A DNA stretch of 64,000 bases from Nyssa sinensis (GCA_008638375.1 CM018041.1:10842846-10906845); one strand, 5' to 3'; positions 38,006 to 50,926 are shown, numbered from the stretch's first letter. A program made the numbers and translations. Notes: generated from the letters alone by a model not told the origin.

Positions 38006-41000
38006 TGTAACACCCCGACCCGATGAAGAATTATTAAGTCACTAATTATTAACTAGTGACTGAGACCTTAAGTAATAAGGTCAATTTCAAACCCCAACAC
38101 GCGTGTTTTTAGTAAAAGTCCCGGAAACTCTAAATGACTGTACATCACTTTCATTACAATCACCAACTTGTTCCGTTGATCCCATTGAGACTATACACTT
38201 TCACTATGATCGCCAACCTTGAATCAAGACATGAACAAGAAATGGTTACGTCGGGTTGATTAATGAAGTGAATGTAAGAATATGTCAAACACATGTTGAG
38301 TGCGCACATTAATTGTGAAAATGAGTAAGTATAATCAAAATACGTACATAAGTATATATAAATATAAACATATATTTATATACAAGAATTTGCAATATAT
38401 ATATATATATATATACACATTTATGTATACATGTACACCTAAATATGATGTGGTATAGTGAGTTGAGGATAGTAAAAATTATATAAATGTATAGTATGTG
38501 TATTATATAATTACACAAATTATATGTAGTAAACTACATAAGGCTAGTGTAGTATATATATATGGTAAACAAGAAATTGAAATAGGATTCAGTAGGGTGG
38601 AAGTAGGGAGTGAGAAGCGGTGGCTACCTACGGATGTAGGCACTACTCTCCACATCCCCATGTGAAGTGTAGGTGCAGAGAATGATGATTAGGGAGGTGG
38701 CAGCCATGTCTTGTGTTCTCCATGCAAAGCCAAAGACCAACAGGTGGCAGGGCCACCGCTTCAGGGTCGATGGAGAAGAAGGGAATATAAATGGGAAATT
38801 AAGGAATAAGAGAGAGTGTGTATACATAGAAGAGAGAGGAGGAACTGAGGCAAGGAAATTTCTGTAATAGTCAACGCAAACAGGCAACTTCTTGGTTAAA
38901 AATTATGCTGAATTCATTTAAATTTAAAGCATGCAATATTAGGGTCTTGTTATGCATAATTTAAGCTTTAAATTACAAAAGAAATGATAAGAAATGATGA
39001 AGAATCGACTGAGAGAAACCGAGTTACAGTTGGAACAAAAATTCGATAGTTACTGGTACAGGTCTGAATCATAGTGAACTAAACCAAGGATTTGTGTATT
39101 GGAACCTAAACTAGACTATCCTAGAACCTTAAAAACCCTAGACCGCGACTCTAAAACACAAGGGAAGGATCCTAAAAATTGAGTTGCAGGTTTTGGTCGT
39201 ACAACCCAGTTCTTGATAGACACCTAAACTCACTTTTGAAGATAGGAATGTGAACCTCATGAGAAATAAGCCAACCTAGAAGAAACCTCATAAAATTCGG
39301 ACCAAAAATGAGCCTGTAGGACCAAGTTTCAGGTTTGAATATCGGTTTCCAAATTACGATTGTGAGTCCAAAATGGAAACCCAAACTAATGCCAAACTAT
39401 TTCTTGATACATTAGAAATGAGTTAGACATAAAAACAGATAAAATCAGTGCACCAAAATGCACTGAAATTAAAAAGAAATAAACCCAGAAATTAGGGCAA
39501 CACTGATAGGAACGGTGAGGAAGACGACTGAGTTGACTCGCTGATTCAACCGAGTCAAGCGGGTTAACTTGGGACACGTGTTAAGCGGCGGGATGTCCAC
39601 CGCATAATTGGAAAGGCAATGTTTTGGTTAAGTTTTAAAAACTTAAAAAGATTAGGGCTGACGTCATGGTGACGTCAGCTATTAGGTGTTAAACCGGATT
39701 GGTTCAGTTATAACTGGACTGGACCGGTTCGTTTAAAACGAAACTGAACCGTTGGTTCAGTCCTGAACTATGCGAAAGTAGCATTTTGACCCCTGAATTA
39801 TTGGCAAATGTTACTGTGGCCACCGAATTTTAAATAATATTAAATTAATATTAATTAAATGAGAAATATTTCAAAAATGCCCCTAGCCCTAAATAGGGCA
39901 AACGAAGTCCAAATACGGTAAACAAATAGTGTATTTTGACTATTTTGGACTGTTCTAAACCCAATGGCGGAGTCCTGTTTTACGAGATGGGACTCCAAAA
40001 AATTAAGACACGTTAAAGTATAAATTACCAAATTACCCCTGACATCCTAGAGTCAAATTAAAAGCCAAGAAGGTCTAAATTGACTTTCTTCGACGTTCCG
40101 GACTCCATGGTGAGATCCATACTACGAAACGAAGTACGGATAAACATGACATGACAACATATGAAGTAATAAAATCAAACCTTATGATCTAATGAAGTTG
40201 CGAGAAGAGTATATTTAAAAGTATACGCCTAGATAGAAATTAGAATTTAATTACGATTTAAGCACAAGTTAAGATCACCCATTAGTGGTATTGTAGTGAC
40301 TATGAAGTTAATGAGACTATTTATGAATTTTTCTTAGGAAGTACAAAGGAAGTAGGAAAGCACAATAGTAGCTTCAACCTAAACGTATAAGGATGAGTAA
40401 CCCTGTGTTTGAAATGGAGATTTAACTCCATGGATTTGAATCATGTTTTAAGCATGTGAAGCACTTGAATATCAAATTCAGTTTTTCTCTCATGGTTCCT
40501 GGTTTAAAATATTCTATTATGACATGCTTGGTAAATGTTTTTATATTCAGTTCTTTTCATGAAAATATTTAGCATGTCCGATAGAAATGCAAATTTATTT
40601 CACTATTCTGAATTTGATTATTTCAAGCATTTGAAGTGATATTGCAGAAATTATACATTTCATGTTTTAAATATTCATGAAAGGTATCTATTGAAGTATG
40701 TAATAAATGCTTTATAAGATAAATGGTACTTAAGTACCACCCATGACGTTGAAATCCTTCGGGATTCAACTGAGACACAAAGAAATGCCCGATAGAAGGA
40801 TCTAATCCCCCAAGCAATGAGATATCTCCCATTGTAGCATTAACAGTAAAACGGGAGTCTAGTTCGAAACAGATTCCACTTAAGGAAAGAGAAAAGATGA
40901 CAAATGATTTTGAAAATGGAAGCAGGTTTTACCCCCATTTTTATTATACATGTTTATATGTTTTGAAATGCATATACTCTATTCGAAGAAATGTGTATTT

Positions 41001-41638
41001 GGCTTGAATACTTTAAATGTTTCAAAGCTATCTTTATGAAGAATGCATATATATTCTGTATTATAAATGTATGAGCAATTGGTAGTGAGTATTTTATAAA
41101 CTCTCATGTGCTAAACCATTGCCAGTAAAACCCCATGACAAATGCAAGATTTACTCACAAGCTTAGATTAGCTTCACCCGGATTTTATTCGGACCCCCCC
41201 TTTCAGGTAGCTGATGACAGACTAGTTTTGAAGACGTTGATGATGAGTCTATCCATTGTGGGAAGACGTGTTTAATTAGTTTCCTTGAGAAACCCTATGA
41301 ACTCTAATAGTACAGTTTGTATTGGTAGACAGTGTAAGAATTTGTATTAAGCCCCTCGGGGCAGTGGACATGTAATGTTTAATAACTCTTAAGGTTTTTA
41401 GTTGTGCTCTGAATGTATAATTATGTATACCGCAATGTGAAGAGCGGCAGTATCGGGCAGGTGTGCGAATGATTTTAAAAAGAATAAGAAAAGAAAAAAA
41501 AAATTTCACGCTTCTGCAACCACAAGTCGCACCGCCATTCCGATACTGTTACTTTTGTGAGCCTTGTCTCAGGCCCCCGGGTCTGCAGGCAGCGGTCGCG
41601 ATCCGAGATCCGCGCAGGGTGGGTTTCGGGGCTTGACA
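38006..41638 (-). mobile_element. Solo LTR C (same family, reverse orientation)
   Basis: On the minus strand it starts TGTCAAGCCCCGAAACCC at 41638 and ends GGGTCGGGGTGTTACA at 38006, 3633 bp. Flanks are GAAAC (38001-38005) and AAAAC (41639-41643), a 5-bp duplication with one mismatch. The block at 39900-40130 is the reverse complement of the 47770-47960 block of solo LTR B, including the words around GAGTCCGGAACGTCGAA. No internal coding sequence. Its insertion split the mitochondrial-like segment. Confidence 0.82.
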
Positions 41639-41643
41639 AAAAC

Positions 41644-42261
41644 TTTAATTAAAACTTTTTCTAATCCAGCTAGAGGAGGAGACCCCATATTATACTAGCA
41701 TCTCTTTTCGACCAGAGATTAAGATTTATGCCAGCCAGAGATTAATACCAAATATGCACCCAGAGATGAGATTTGATGTCGAGTCATCAACTACAGGTTG
41801 GGTGAATGAAGGGAATAAGGATAAAACGGGGAGATCAGAACAAGAAATGCTTTTCATTCCTATCTTGCAAGAGTATCCCATCTGGGCCTAGGTTGGTCAT
41901 GGCTTAACAAAGGAGACCAGGTTCCGATTGGGTGGGGTGGGGACCTTGAAACAAGACTCTACTAGGCAGAGAGGGTGATAGCGGTTGTTTGTGAGTGCCT
42001 CTGCCCCAGCCCTTTTTCTGATTTATTAGAGATGTAAGTAAGACTTGATCAACTTTACTGGGTAAAAATCTGGATCCCTAATTGGATATGAACCTGCTAC
42101 ACCTGTATGGTTCCGGGTAAACTACTTGATCTGCATTTGGAGGATATGGAACGAAATCCATGGTATTTGGTCTGGGTCTCTCAAACCATCTGTATCCATG
42201 CAAAGCGATTTGGTCAGCAGAGCCTGGAGTGGCAGGCTTGCCCTTACACCTCAAAGACTAT
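41644..42261. other. Probable mitochondrial-derived insert (NUMT), right part
   Basis: About 45% GC with the same texture as 35960-38005, for example around AGCTAGAGGAGGAGACCCC and CAAGACTCTACTAGGCAGAG. It is cut off sharply by the CACTA end at 42262. A 76-codon frame at 42107-42337 runs across that junction and is therefore not a gene. Confidence 0.45.
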
Positions 42262-42700
42262 CACTATAAGAAATAAGACTATTAGCAGCGTTCTTAGGGC
42301 TGCTAAAAATAAAATAAACATCGCTAATAACCTTTAGCGGCTTTCGCCTGCGCGTCGCTGCTAACGCCGCTAAAAGTAGTGTCACAAATACTATTAGTGG
42401 CATTCAGACCAAAAACGCCGCTATTAATACCCTATTAATGGCATTTTTAAATGCCGCTAATAAGTGTCGCTAAAAAGTACACTCGAAGATGCTAAACACC
42501 ACTAATAGTCCTTCATTAGCGGCGCAAGATTAAACGCCGCAACTAATGGCCTATTAGTAGTGCATGCATGAACACCACTAATAATGGCCTATTAGCAATG
42601 CACGAATGAACGCCGCTAATAATGGACTATTAGTGGCATTCATTGTGCGTCGCAAATAGTCCATTATTAGTGGAGCACAATGTGCGTGGCTAATAATGTT
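42262..42700. repeat. CACTA terminal and subterminal repeats
   Basis: Numerous copies of a TTAGCGGCG/CGCCGCTAA-type motif in both orientations, for example ACGCCGCTAAAAGTAGTG, AATGCCGCTAATAAG and TCATTAGCGGCGCAAG. Long imperfect palindromes result, notably around TAATAATGGACTATTAGTGG and AATAGTCCATTATTAGTGG at 42610-42680. Family knowledge: subterminal repeats of CACTA elements bind the element's own TNPA/TNPD-type protein. Confidence 0.8.
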
Positions 42701-43062
42701 TTTACATTTTTTTCAAAACCTGTGTTTTTTACCTTCAATTTTTACCTGTTTAAACTTGGGTCATCAATATATAATATAATCGCATACATAACAACAAAGA
42801 TATCAAATTCATGCCATAAATAAAGCAAAAGTTAATTATAAATACAAATTCTAAGTACAAATTCAAATTCGTGTAGTAAATTGAAAATTGTTATAAATAT
42901 ATAGATTAATATTTGAAAAATAAAAAGGAAAAAATATGTCAGCCCAGCCCAGTGCATCTCCCTCTCGACCCATAAATCCAGTAATCTGAAAAGAAAATTT
43001 CACAATTATTAGTTGTGGGTAAAAAAATATTAAGAAAAATTATAAACTTACATATTTATTTT

Positions 43063-45830
43063 GCATAAGTTTTAAACCAGGCATCCGAATTATGTTTTGT
43101 AAGTTTAAGCATGTGTATTTTACTAGTTTAGAGGTGTGTGTGAACTGGTTTGGTGGTGGTTTGATGATTTTCTGGCATTTTGGGGGGTCGAAGGACCGAA
43201 ATGAGCCGTTTTCGACACTAAAGTCTCTTTATTTTTGCATAACTTGAAAAACGGGCATCTGAAATGTATTTTGTAAGTTTGAGCAGGTGTATTTTAATAG
43301 TTTAGAGGTGTGTGAACTAGTTTGGCAGTGGTTTGACGGTTTTCAAACATTTTGGGTAGTTGAATGACCAAAATGGGTTATTTTCAACACTAAAGTCCTT
43401 TTATTTTTTGCATAAGTTACAAACTGGACATTTGAATTATGTTTTGAAAGTTTGAGAACGTTAATTTTACTATTTTAGAGATGTGTGAGCTGGTTTGATG
43501 GTGGATTGACGATTTTCAGGCATTTTGGCCGGTCAAAGGACCAAAACAGGTTGTTTTCGACACTAAAGTCATTTGTTTTGCATAAGTTACAAAACGGTCA
43601 TCCGAATTGTGTTTTGTAAGTTTGAGCACATGTATTTTACTATTTTAGATGTGTGTGAACTAGTTTGGTAGTGGTTTGACGCTTTTCGGGCATTTTGGGG
43701 GGTCGAAGGCCCAAAACGAACTGTTTTCGACACTAAAGTCTCTTATATTTGCATAAGTTGCAAACCGGGCATCCAAATTGTGTTTTGTAAGTTTTTGCAC
43801 GTGTATGTTATTAATTTAGATGTGTGTGAACTATTTTGGTGGTGGTTTGATGGCTTTCGGGCATTTTCGGTGGTCGAAGGCCAAAACGAGCCGTTTTCGA
43901 CACTAAAGTCCCTTATTTTTGCATAAGTTTCAAACCAGTAATCTGAATTGTGTTTTGTAAGTTTTAGCATGTGTATTTTACTAGTTTAGGGGTGTGTGAA
44001 CTATTTTGGTGGTGGTTTGACAATTTTCTAGCATTTTGGGTGGTCAAAGGCCCAAAACGAGTCATTTTTTACACTTAAGTCACTTATTTTTTTGCATAAG
44101 TTGTAAACCAGGCATCCGAATTGTGTTTTGTAAGTTTGATCATGTGTATTTTATCAGATTAGAGGTGTGTAAACTATTTTGGTGGTGGTTTAAAAATTTT
44201 TGGAAATTTTGGGAGATCGAAGGCCCAAAATGGTCCAGTTTTTACACTTAAGTCACCTTTTTTTCGCATAAGTTGCAAACTAGGCATTTGAATTATGTTT
44301 TGTAAGTTTGATAATATGTATTTTACTAGTTTAGAGGTATATGAACTAGTTTTATGGTGATTTGATGATTTTCGGACATTTTGGGCCGTTGAAGGCCCAA
44401 AACAGGCTGTTTTTTACATTTAAGTCAATTGTTTTTGCATAAGTTGCAAACCGGGCATCCAAATTGAATTTTTTAAGTTTTATCATGTGTATTTTACTAT
44501 TTTATAGGTGTGTGAATGGGTTTGGTGGTGGTTTGACGGTTTCTAGGCATTTTAGGGCCGTCAAAGGCCCAAACGGTCTGGTTTCGACACTTAAAGTCAG
44601 TTTTTGTTTTTGCATAAGTTACAAATCGGGCATCCGAATTGTATTTTTTAAGCTTGTGAAAGGTTATTTTACTATTTTATAGGTGTTTATACTAGTTTGG
44701 TGGTGGTTTGACGGTTCTCGGACATTTTGGGCGGCCGAAGGACCAAAATGGGCTATTTTCGACACTAAAGTCTATTTTTTTTTGCATTAGTTGCAAACCG
44801 GAAATCTGAATTGTGTTTCGTAAGTTTTAGAATGTGTATTTTACTAGTTTAGAAGTGTGTGAATTATTTTGGTGGTGGTTTGACAGTTTTTGGGCATTTT
44901 GGGTAGTCGAAGGCCCAAAACGGGCCGTTTTTTACACTCAAGTCACTTTTTTTTTACATAAGTTGCAAACTGAGCATCCGAAATGTGGTTTGTAAGTTTT
45001 ATTACATTTATTTTACTAGTTTATATTTTTTTGAACTGGTTTGGTGGTAGGTTTGACAATTTTCAAGCATTTTGGGCGGTCGAAGAGCCAAAATGGGTCA
45101 TTTTTTACACTAAAGACCCTTTTTTTGTATAAGTTGTAAACCGGGTATTCGAATGGTGTTTTATATGTTTGAGCACATGTATATTACTAGTTTAGAGGTG
45201 TCTGAACTGGTTTAGTGGTGGTTTTATTATTTTCAAGCATTTTGGGCGATCGAAGGCCCACAACGGTTCATTTTCGACACTTAAGTCATTTTTTTTGCAT
45301 AAGTTACAAAATGGGCATCCAAATTGTATTTTTTAAGTTTTAGCACTGTTATTTTAGTATTTTAGAGGTGTGCATACTAGTTTGGCGGTGGTTTGATGCT
45401 TTTCGATCCTTTTGGGTGGTCGAAGGCCCAAAACAGGTCATTTTTTACACTTAAGTCACTTTTGTTGCATAAGTTGCAAACCAGGGAATCTGAATTATGT
45501 TTTGTACATTTGAGCACATGTATTTTACTAGTTTAGATCTTCATGAACTAGTTTTGTGGTGGTTTGATGGTTTCGGACATTTTGGGTGGTCGAAAGCCTA
45601 AAATGGGTCGTTTTTTACACTTAAGTCACTTTTTTTGCATAAGTTGCAAATCGGGCATCCGAATTATATTTTGTAAGTTTGAGCACATGTATTTTACTAG
45701 TTTAGAGGTGTGTAAACTAGTTTGGTGGTGGTTTGACAGTTTTCGGGCATTTTGGGCGGTCGAAGGCCCAAAACGTGCCATTTTTGACACTTAAGTCCTT
45801 TTTTTTACACATAAATTGTCGTAAAGTTAT
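43063..45830. repeat. Tandem array, about 16 units of about 172 bp
   Basis: The landmark GCATAAGTT recurs at 43063, 43238, 43410, 43580, 43751, 43921, 44094, 44266, 44438, 44612, 44784, 44956, 45127, 45297, 45467 and 45637 (a few with one or two changes). The spacing is 170-175 bp, mean 171.6. Each unit also holds GTTTTGTAAGTTTGAGCA, ATTTTACTAGTTTAGAGGTG, GGTGGTTTGACGGTTTTC and CATTTTGGGCGGTCGAAGGC. Units differ by about 10-20%. Short open frames recur at the same phase in several units but are broken in most, so no protein is inferred. Confidence 0.95.
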
Positions 45831-45870
45831 GCATTATTTACTAGTTCTAAAAAATGATACAATTTTAAAA

Positions 45871-48800
45871 TTACCAAGATTGTGATGGGCTGCCTTGTTG
45901 CTTTAGTATTGTCTGTACAATCTCCTTAAGATGGGACAACCGTTTCTCCAACTCTGTGTTGCGGTGCTCTGATGCCTCGACCCTCTGTGTCGCCACTTGG
46001 ACTCTTGCATCACTGTCCATAGAAGATGATGTCAGTGTAGGCCGGACACCGACCCCTAGGTCACAGACCCATCAACACCTTCGGCCCAAAACGGCCTCGC
46101 GTATTTAGTCATCGGTCATCGGGGTCTCTCCCTCGGGTGTCACGACCCTAAATCCAGCCCATGCAGATCAAGGGTTCGTGATCGGCCACCGAGGCCTTTT
46201 TCAATGATCACAATACTTTTATCTTTCCCATTAATCAAATGCAGCGGAATAAAATTCTTTTTCTATTGCAGAAGCGTCAATACTCAAGTCAACATCAGTC
46301 ATCTATATATACATTCCATAGTAACAACAAAAGTACATGATGTAATTTTTTTCAAAACCTGCTGATGCCATATTCGATGTACAATCCAAAATTTTCAAAA
46401 GCAACTACATCATGACTAACAAAATCCTAATACAAAAAAGGGTTCATGGCTTTATAAGCTTCTGAATATCCTGATTGAACCTGCTATTTCTTTGCCGATA
46501 TCGTTACCTGAAATATATTGGATAAAAATCCGTATAAGCTCAACAGTCGTGAGTATTCCATAACATACCGAGGGTTTCAAAACTGCTATATAATTCAATA
46601 CTAAAATGTAAATGATCAAATATCATATGTTATCTTAATTATAGCATACAAGATAATGGTATCAAATTCACTTCCAATAAATCCCAATTCAATGACAATT
46701 GTAAATCGATATTCAATAACATAGTTCGATAAATCAAAATCATAGTTCAATAACAAGTTCGGTGAATCATAGTTCAATAAATCATAGTTTCGATAAATTA
46801 TAGTTCAATAAATCATAGTTCGATAACATAATTCGATAGATCGTAGTTCGATAGCTCAAAATCATAGTTCGATAACATAATTCAATAGATCATAGTTCGA
46901 TAACTCAAATTCATAGTTCAACAAATCATATTCAATCATGGTTCATATTCAATATTCATATTCAAAATCTTATATTCCACTTCTATGGTCAGCAAATTAG
47001 AACCTCGCTAAGTGAGATCGATAGACTAGTTCGACATGCCATATCACACCGGTTCACCACAATATACCCTGTGGGACGGGTTCGATAAGTCACAACCTAT
47101 TTAGTAGTAACCAATCATAGAAGAGTATTCTATCCAAAGCATCAAAATCATGTCGAAAATCGATAATCATCAATAGCAATTCAATTACTCAAATCAAAGT
47201 TCCTTAGTTGGTATTCGGTTAAAACAGTTCAAACATTTGTGAGAAAATCATATAACATTTGAGTATCTTACAAACACATTTTCTTAAGTCAAAGAAGACA
47301 ATATGGTTGTCAATAGATTATGCAAAATGTATACAGTATAACCGTTAAACAAAGGCTATAAAGGGAAATGATATCATATATCGATACATCCTAAAAGAAT
47401 TTAATATTTATATCTATAATGAAATTGCTACCTCAATATGGTATGAAACACTCACCTGAAATCCAAGGGCTTTACTCAAAATCCTCCCTTTAGTTGAGGG
47501 TCCCTATAATCACATTTCAAGGTCTGGTTACATTCCACAATATCACTTGATTTAATTGTCATTTAAATCGCTTTCTATTCTTAGTTACCTTTCCTTGGTA
47601 GCTTCTTTAAGTCTTAGACGTATTAATTTCTAACCTTAATCTTAGGCATTATCTTCTTTGAGTATACTCTTTTGGTAATTTCGTTACATTTTAAAGTTTG
47701 ATTCTATTACCTTACATATTTACGTGTCACATTTTTTCATACCTTATTTCATAATATGGACCTCACCATTGAGTCCGGAACGTCGAACAAAGTCAATTTA
47801 GACCCTCTCGGACTTCCATTTGGTTTTAGGGGCACTAGGAGCAATTTGGTAATTTATACTTTAACGTGTCTTATTTTTTTAGAATCTCGTCTCGTGAAAC
47901 GGACCCCTCGATTTGGTCCAGAATGTCCAAAATAGTCAAAATACACTATTTGTTTAATTTATTTGGACTTCGTTTGACTTGTTTTAGAACTTAGGGTAAT
48001 TTTATAATTTTTCCTATTTAAATATTATTAATTTAATATTAAATTAATTTCTGTTGGGCAATAGTATAATTTTTAGAACTTTTGGGGGTCAATGTATAAA
48101 TTCCCTAACTTCCGGTCTGAACCAGTGGGTTCACTGAACAGGACCCTAAACCGCCCTCAACCTTTACTGAACCGACCGGTTCAGTTTACTTTCACAACCG
48201 GAATAACATAACCAGACTTCTATCCTATCCGTGGTTCGGATAACCCAAAAACTTAATTTCAATTTCTTACATCCGTAGCCAAACAGGCAAAATGACTTAC
48301 TATTTAAATTCCAAAACGACACAGTGTTGGTCGTCAATTGGGCGGTCGGTTGGATCCCACCCCGACCCGACCCAAACCCGGCCTGATGTGGACTCCCTCT
48401 TACTCGCATCTTTCCGATCGTCACCTCCGGCCATTTCTTCGCCACCGGTCGCCGAAAAACACGATCCCCCATTGTTTTTACATGTTTTTAACGTCCAATC
48501 CTCACTGCTTTTCTATAAAATCAACCCCGAAACATTTAGACATCCATCAAGACACGTTTTAACCCCTAACGGAGTAGTTTTTGACACCTAGTTTCTGTTT
48601 CTCCGGTGTTGCACCGGCGAAGAATAATTGGCTATTCTGTAGCCATTTTTGGACCATTTTAAGTAATTCAAAATCAATGAACTCCTAAAAACATTTCCTA
48701 CTGGTTTCTAGTCTTATAATTACAATTGATTTATTGGATAAAAAACCACCATGATTGACTGCATGTATCAATTTCAGTTTTTTGATTTTCTTCATGCTTG

Positions 48801-50926
48801 AGTTTTAATCTAATCTACCATACAATTCTAATATTTTAAAGTGAAATTAAAGAGTATAATACAGTGGGTTCCCTGATTTTTAACCAATTTTTCCTTCTCT
48901 GAAATTTCAAAATTTTTCCTCCTTCTCTTGTCCTTCTGCGTCACCACTTCTCGTACTGTCACACACTTCACATCTCCTTTCTCTCCTCTTTTAATCACTC
49001 TCTTAACCGACTTGAGGTGGGTTACATTGCCACCCGTTAGCTTAGATTTTGCATGGAGAACACATTGCATTCATCACATGGCTGCTATCATTGTTTTTAT
49101 GGAGAGCAGTACCAAAGGCTGTATGGCTGCATGTAGGCACTGCTTCTCTCTCCACTTCCTAAATCTTTCCTTAATCTTCTATATCCTTCCACTGCTTCTC
49201 CATTTCTTTTCTTTTTCATTTAATTTCTTTATTGATTTATTTATTTTTAATCTTTAGTTTACATATATATATATATATATATGCATATAGTATATCCGTA
49301 TATATTCTTCTATATATGTATATACACATATTTACATGTATTAAATTTGTATACATGTGTTCTTATTTATTATATATTTATTTATATATCACTTACTATT
49401 CAGATATATACTTTTTTTTATAATGTTATTATTATTATTATTTATTTTATTTAATTATGGACGTAATGTTCATGTCTAAATGTTATAGTCGTAATCGAAG
49501 GTTGGTGACTGGAGTAAGAATGTACAGTCTCAATGGGATCAACAGAAACAGGTTGGTGATTGCAATGAAAGTGATGTACAGTCATCCTGGGTTTCTGAGA
49601 CTTTTACTGAAAGCTCACATGTTAGGGTTTGAAACCGACCTCATTACTTAAGGTCTCGGTCACTAATTAATATTTAGTGATTTAATGATTCTTAGTCGGG
49701 TCGGGGTGTTACATCGGGGGTCAGTTGCGCATGCCTCTGGACCATCTCCTCCTACAAAATGATAAATGTTATGTTATATATATTAGAAATTTTTAAAAAA
49801 TCTAAATTTATTAATAGTGGTACGTAAACGGCAAAAACTTACATATAACCGCTGTGACTCTAGGTCCACACAACCCTTTTCTAGGTTGAAGTGCATCCTA
49901 TGCCAGAAATCAGTAGGCCTGGGCAATGCACCGGTGTCCACGTCGCGCTGCAATAATAATAACACTATTAAGTTAGATTTAGAAAATTCATATTTCTATT
50001 ATAAAAATATATAAGCAATTATAATTACCATATCGTGCATATGACATACAAATGAACGTGAACCACCGTAGTGATTCACGATCTGCTTGCTCATACTCTC
50101 TGCATTTCTTGCACTAACCACCTGTACATTAAATTCAACATTGTTAATATATATGTAATAAATTTTTCTAAAACTATTAATTGTGCTATTTGATTACCTT
50201 GAATTCGTTAGTGTCCCACTGGTCACAAAAACGAACCCAAGCCTCCTACGACACCCCTCTGTAAGGCTTCCTGCGGAGGTCTTTGCCAGCATCTACCACC
50301 TTCCTATAATGTACATGTAGCTTGTGGCAGTAGTCCTTGAAGCGAACCCCACAAAATCATTTCACATTAAAATTAGAGTATAAATTCATTACATATGTAA
50401 ATAATAAATGGAATGAAATAATAAAATACATACTAAAATGGAATCGTGGAACTCTTATAGTTGCTCCTCGATGATGTCATGCTAGTCACTGACACAAAGT
50501 GGCACACGAAGTCGGCAAATGATGCTGATCTCGGTGGCAAATGCCTGTGCCCCCTACCAATGGGCCTGCTCAATCCCTCGGGGATCTCAATGTAAAAGCG
50601 TGAACCCCCAGATGCATCCCTATGTCGCTGTAATCTGCTGTTCTTTGACCTACCACGCCCACGTCTAGGCATGGAGGTCGAAGCTATTTAAAGAAATATT
50701 ATAGAAACAATTAGTACCAAAAAATATAAATATGAATTAAAAAATAATAACATACCAGTAGTAATAATAGTAACATCAGTAAGAGTAGAAGCAAAGCAGA
50801 AGCAGGATTAGGAGCAGGTGCAGCCGAACCTAATGAGGAAAGGGCAGTGCCTGTCGTCGGCATAAGAGTCAATGGGTTTGACCCTGGGGTGGTAGGTAGT
50901 CGGCGGTGTGCACTGGGACCTGCCAT
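45871..50926 (-). pseudogene. CACTA second gene, Transposase_24-like, split by solo LTR B
   Basis: Several exons on the minus strand. A proline- and alanine-rich N-terminus starts MAGPSAHRRLPTTPGSN at 50926. A basic segment MPRRGRGRSKNSRLQRHRD follows at 50430-50672, then HKLHVHYRKVVDAGKDLRRK and WVRFCDQWDTNEFK near 50200-50340, then VDTGALPRPTDFWHRMHF near 49850-49950. The frame enters EEMVQRHAQLTPEGETPMTD, where solo LTR B interrupts it. It resumes below 46138 with a degenerate IREAVLGRRC and GVGVRP, then a heptad-like C-terminal coiled coil (ARVQVATQRVEASEHRNTEL, then RLSHLKEIVQTILKQQ), ending at a TAA at 45871. This is the pattern of plant Transposase_24 proteins. Stops occur after TPMTDD and after GRRC. 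Confidence 0.75.
46138..49713 (+). mobile_element. Solo LTR B, inserted in the CACTA second gene
   Basis: Starts TGTCACGACCCTAAATCC at 46138 and ends GGGTCGGGGTGTTACA at 49713, 3576 bp. It lies between perfect TCGGG duplications (46133-46137 and 49714-49718). Removing the LTR and one TCGGG restores the Transposase_24 reading frame across the junction (QLTPEGETP), an independent proof of the boundaries. Inside are a long run of ATAGTTCGATAA-like short repeats (46690-46930), a GC-rich stretch near 48350-48480, and a TA tract near 49262-49282. Open frames at 48164-48591 and 48928-49257 have no known domain. Confidence 0.9.

Noticed and set aside
42107..42337. 76-codon frame
   Set aside because: Spans the junction between mitochondrial-like DNA and the CACTA end at 42262, so it cannot be an original gene.
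44036..45794. Several 70-76 codon frames repeated at about 172-bp multiples
   Set aside because: They are phases of the tandem array, broken in most units; repetition, not selection, explains their similarity.
48292..48591. 99-codon proline-rich frame
   Set aside because: Lies wholly inside solo LTR B; LTRs of this family have no known coding role and the frame is not seen in copies A, C or D.
38006..49713. Idea that solo LTRs B and C are two LTRs of one element, or terminal inverted repeats of a giant transposon, because they are in opposite orientation
   Set aside because: Each has its own separate 5-bp target duplication (TCGGG and GAAAC/AAAAC), and the DNA between them is CACTA and mitochondrial-like, so they are independent insertions.
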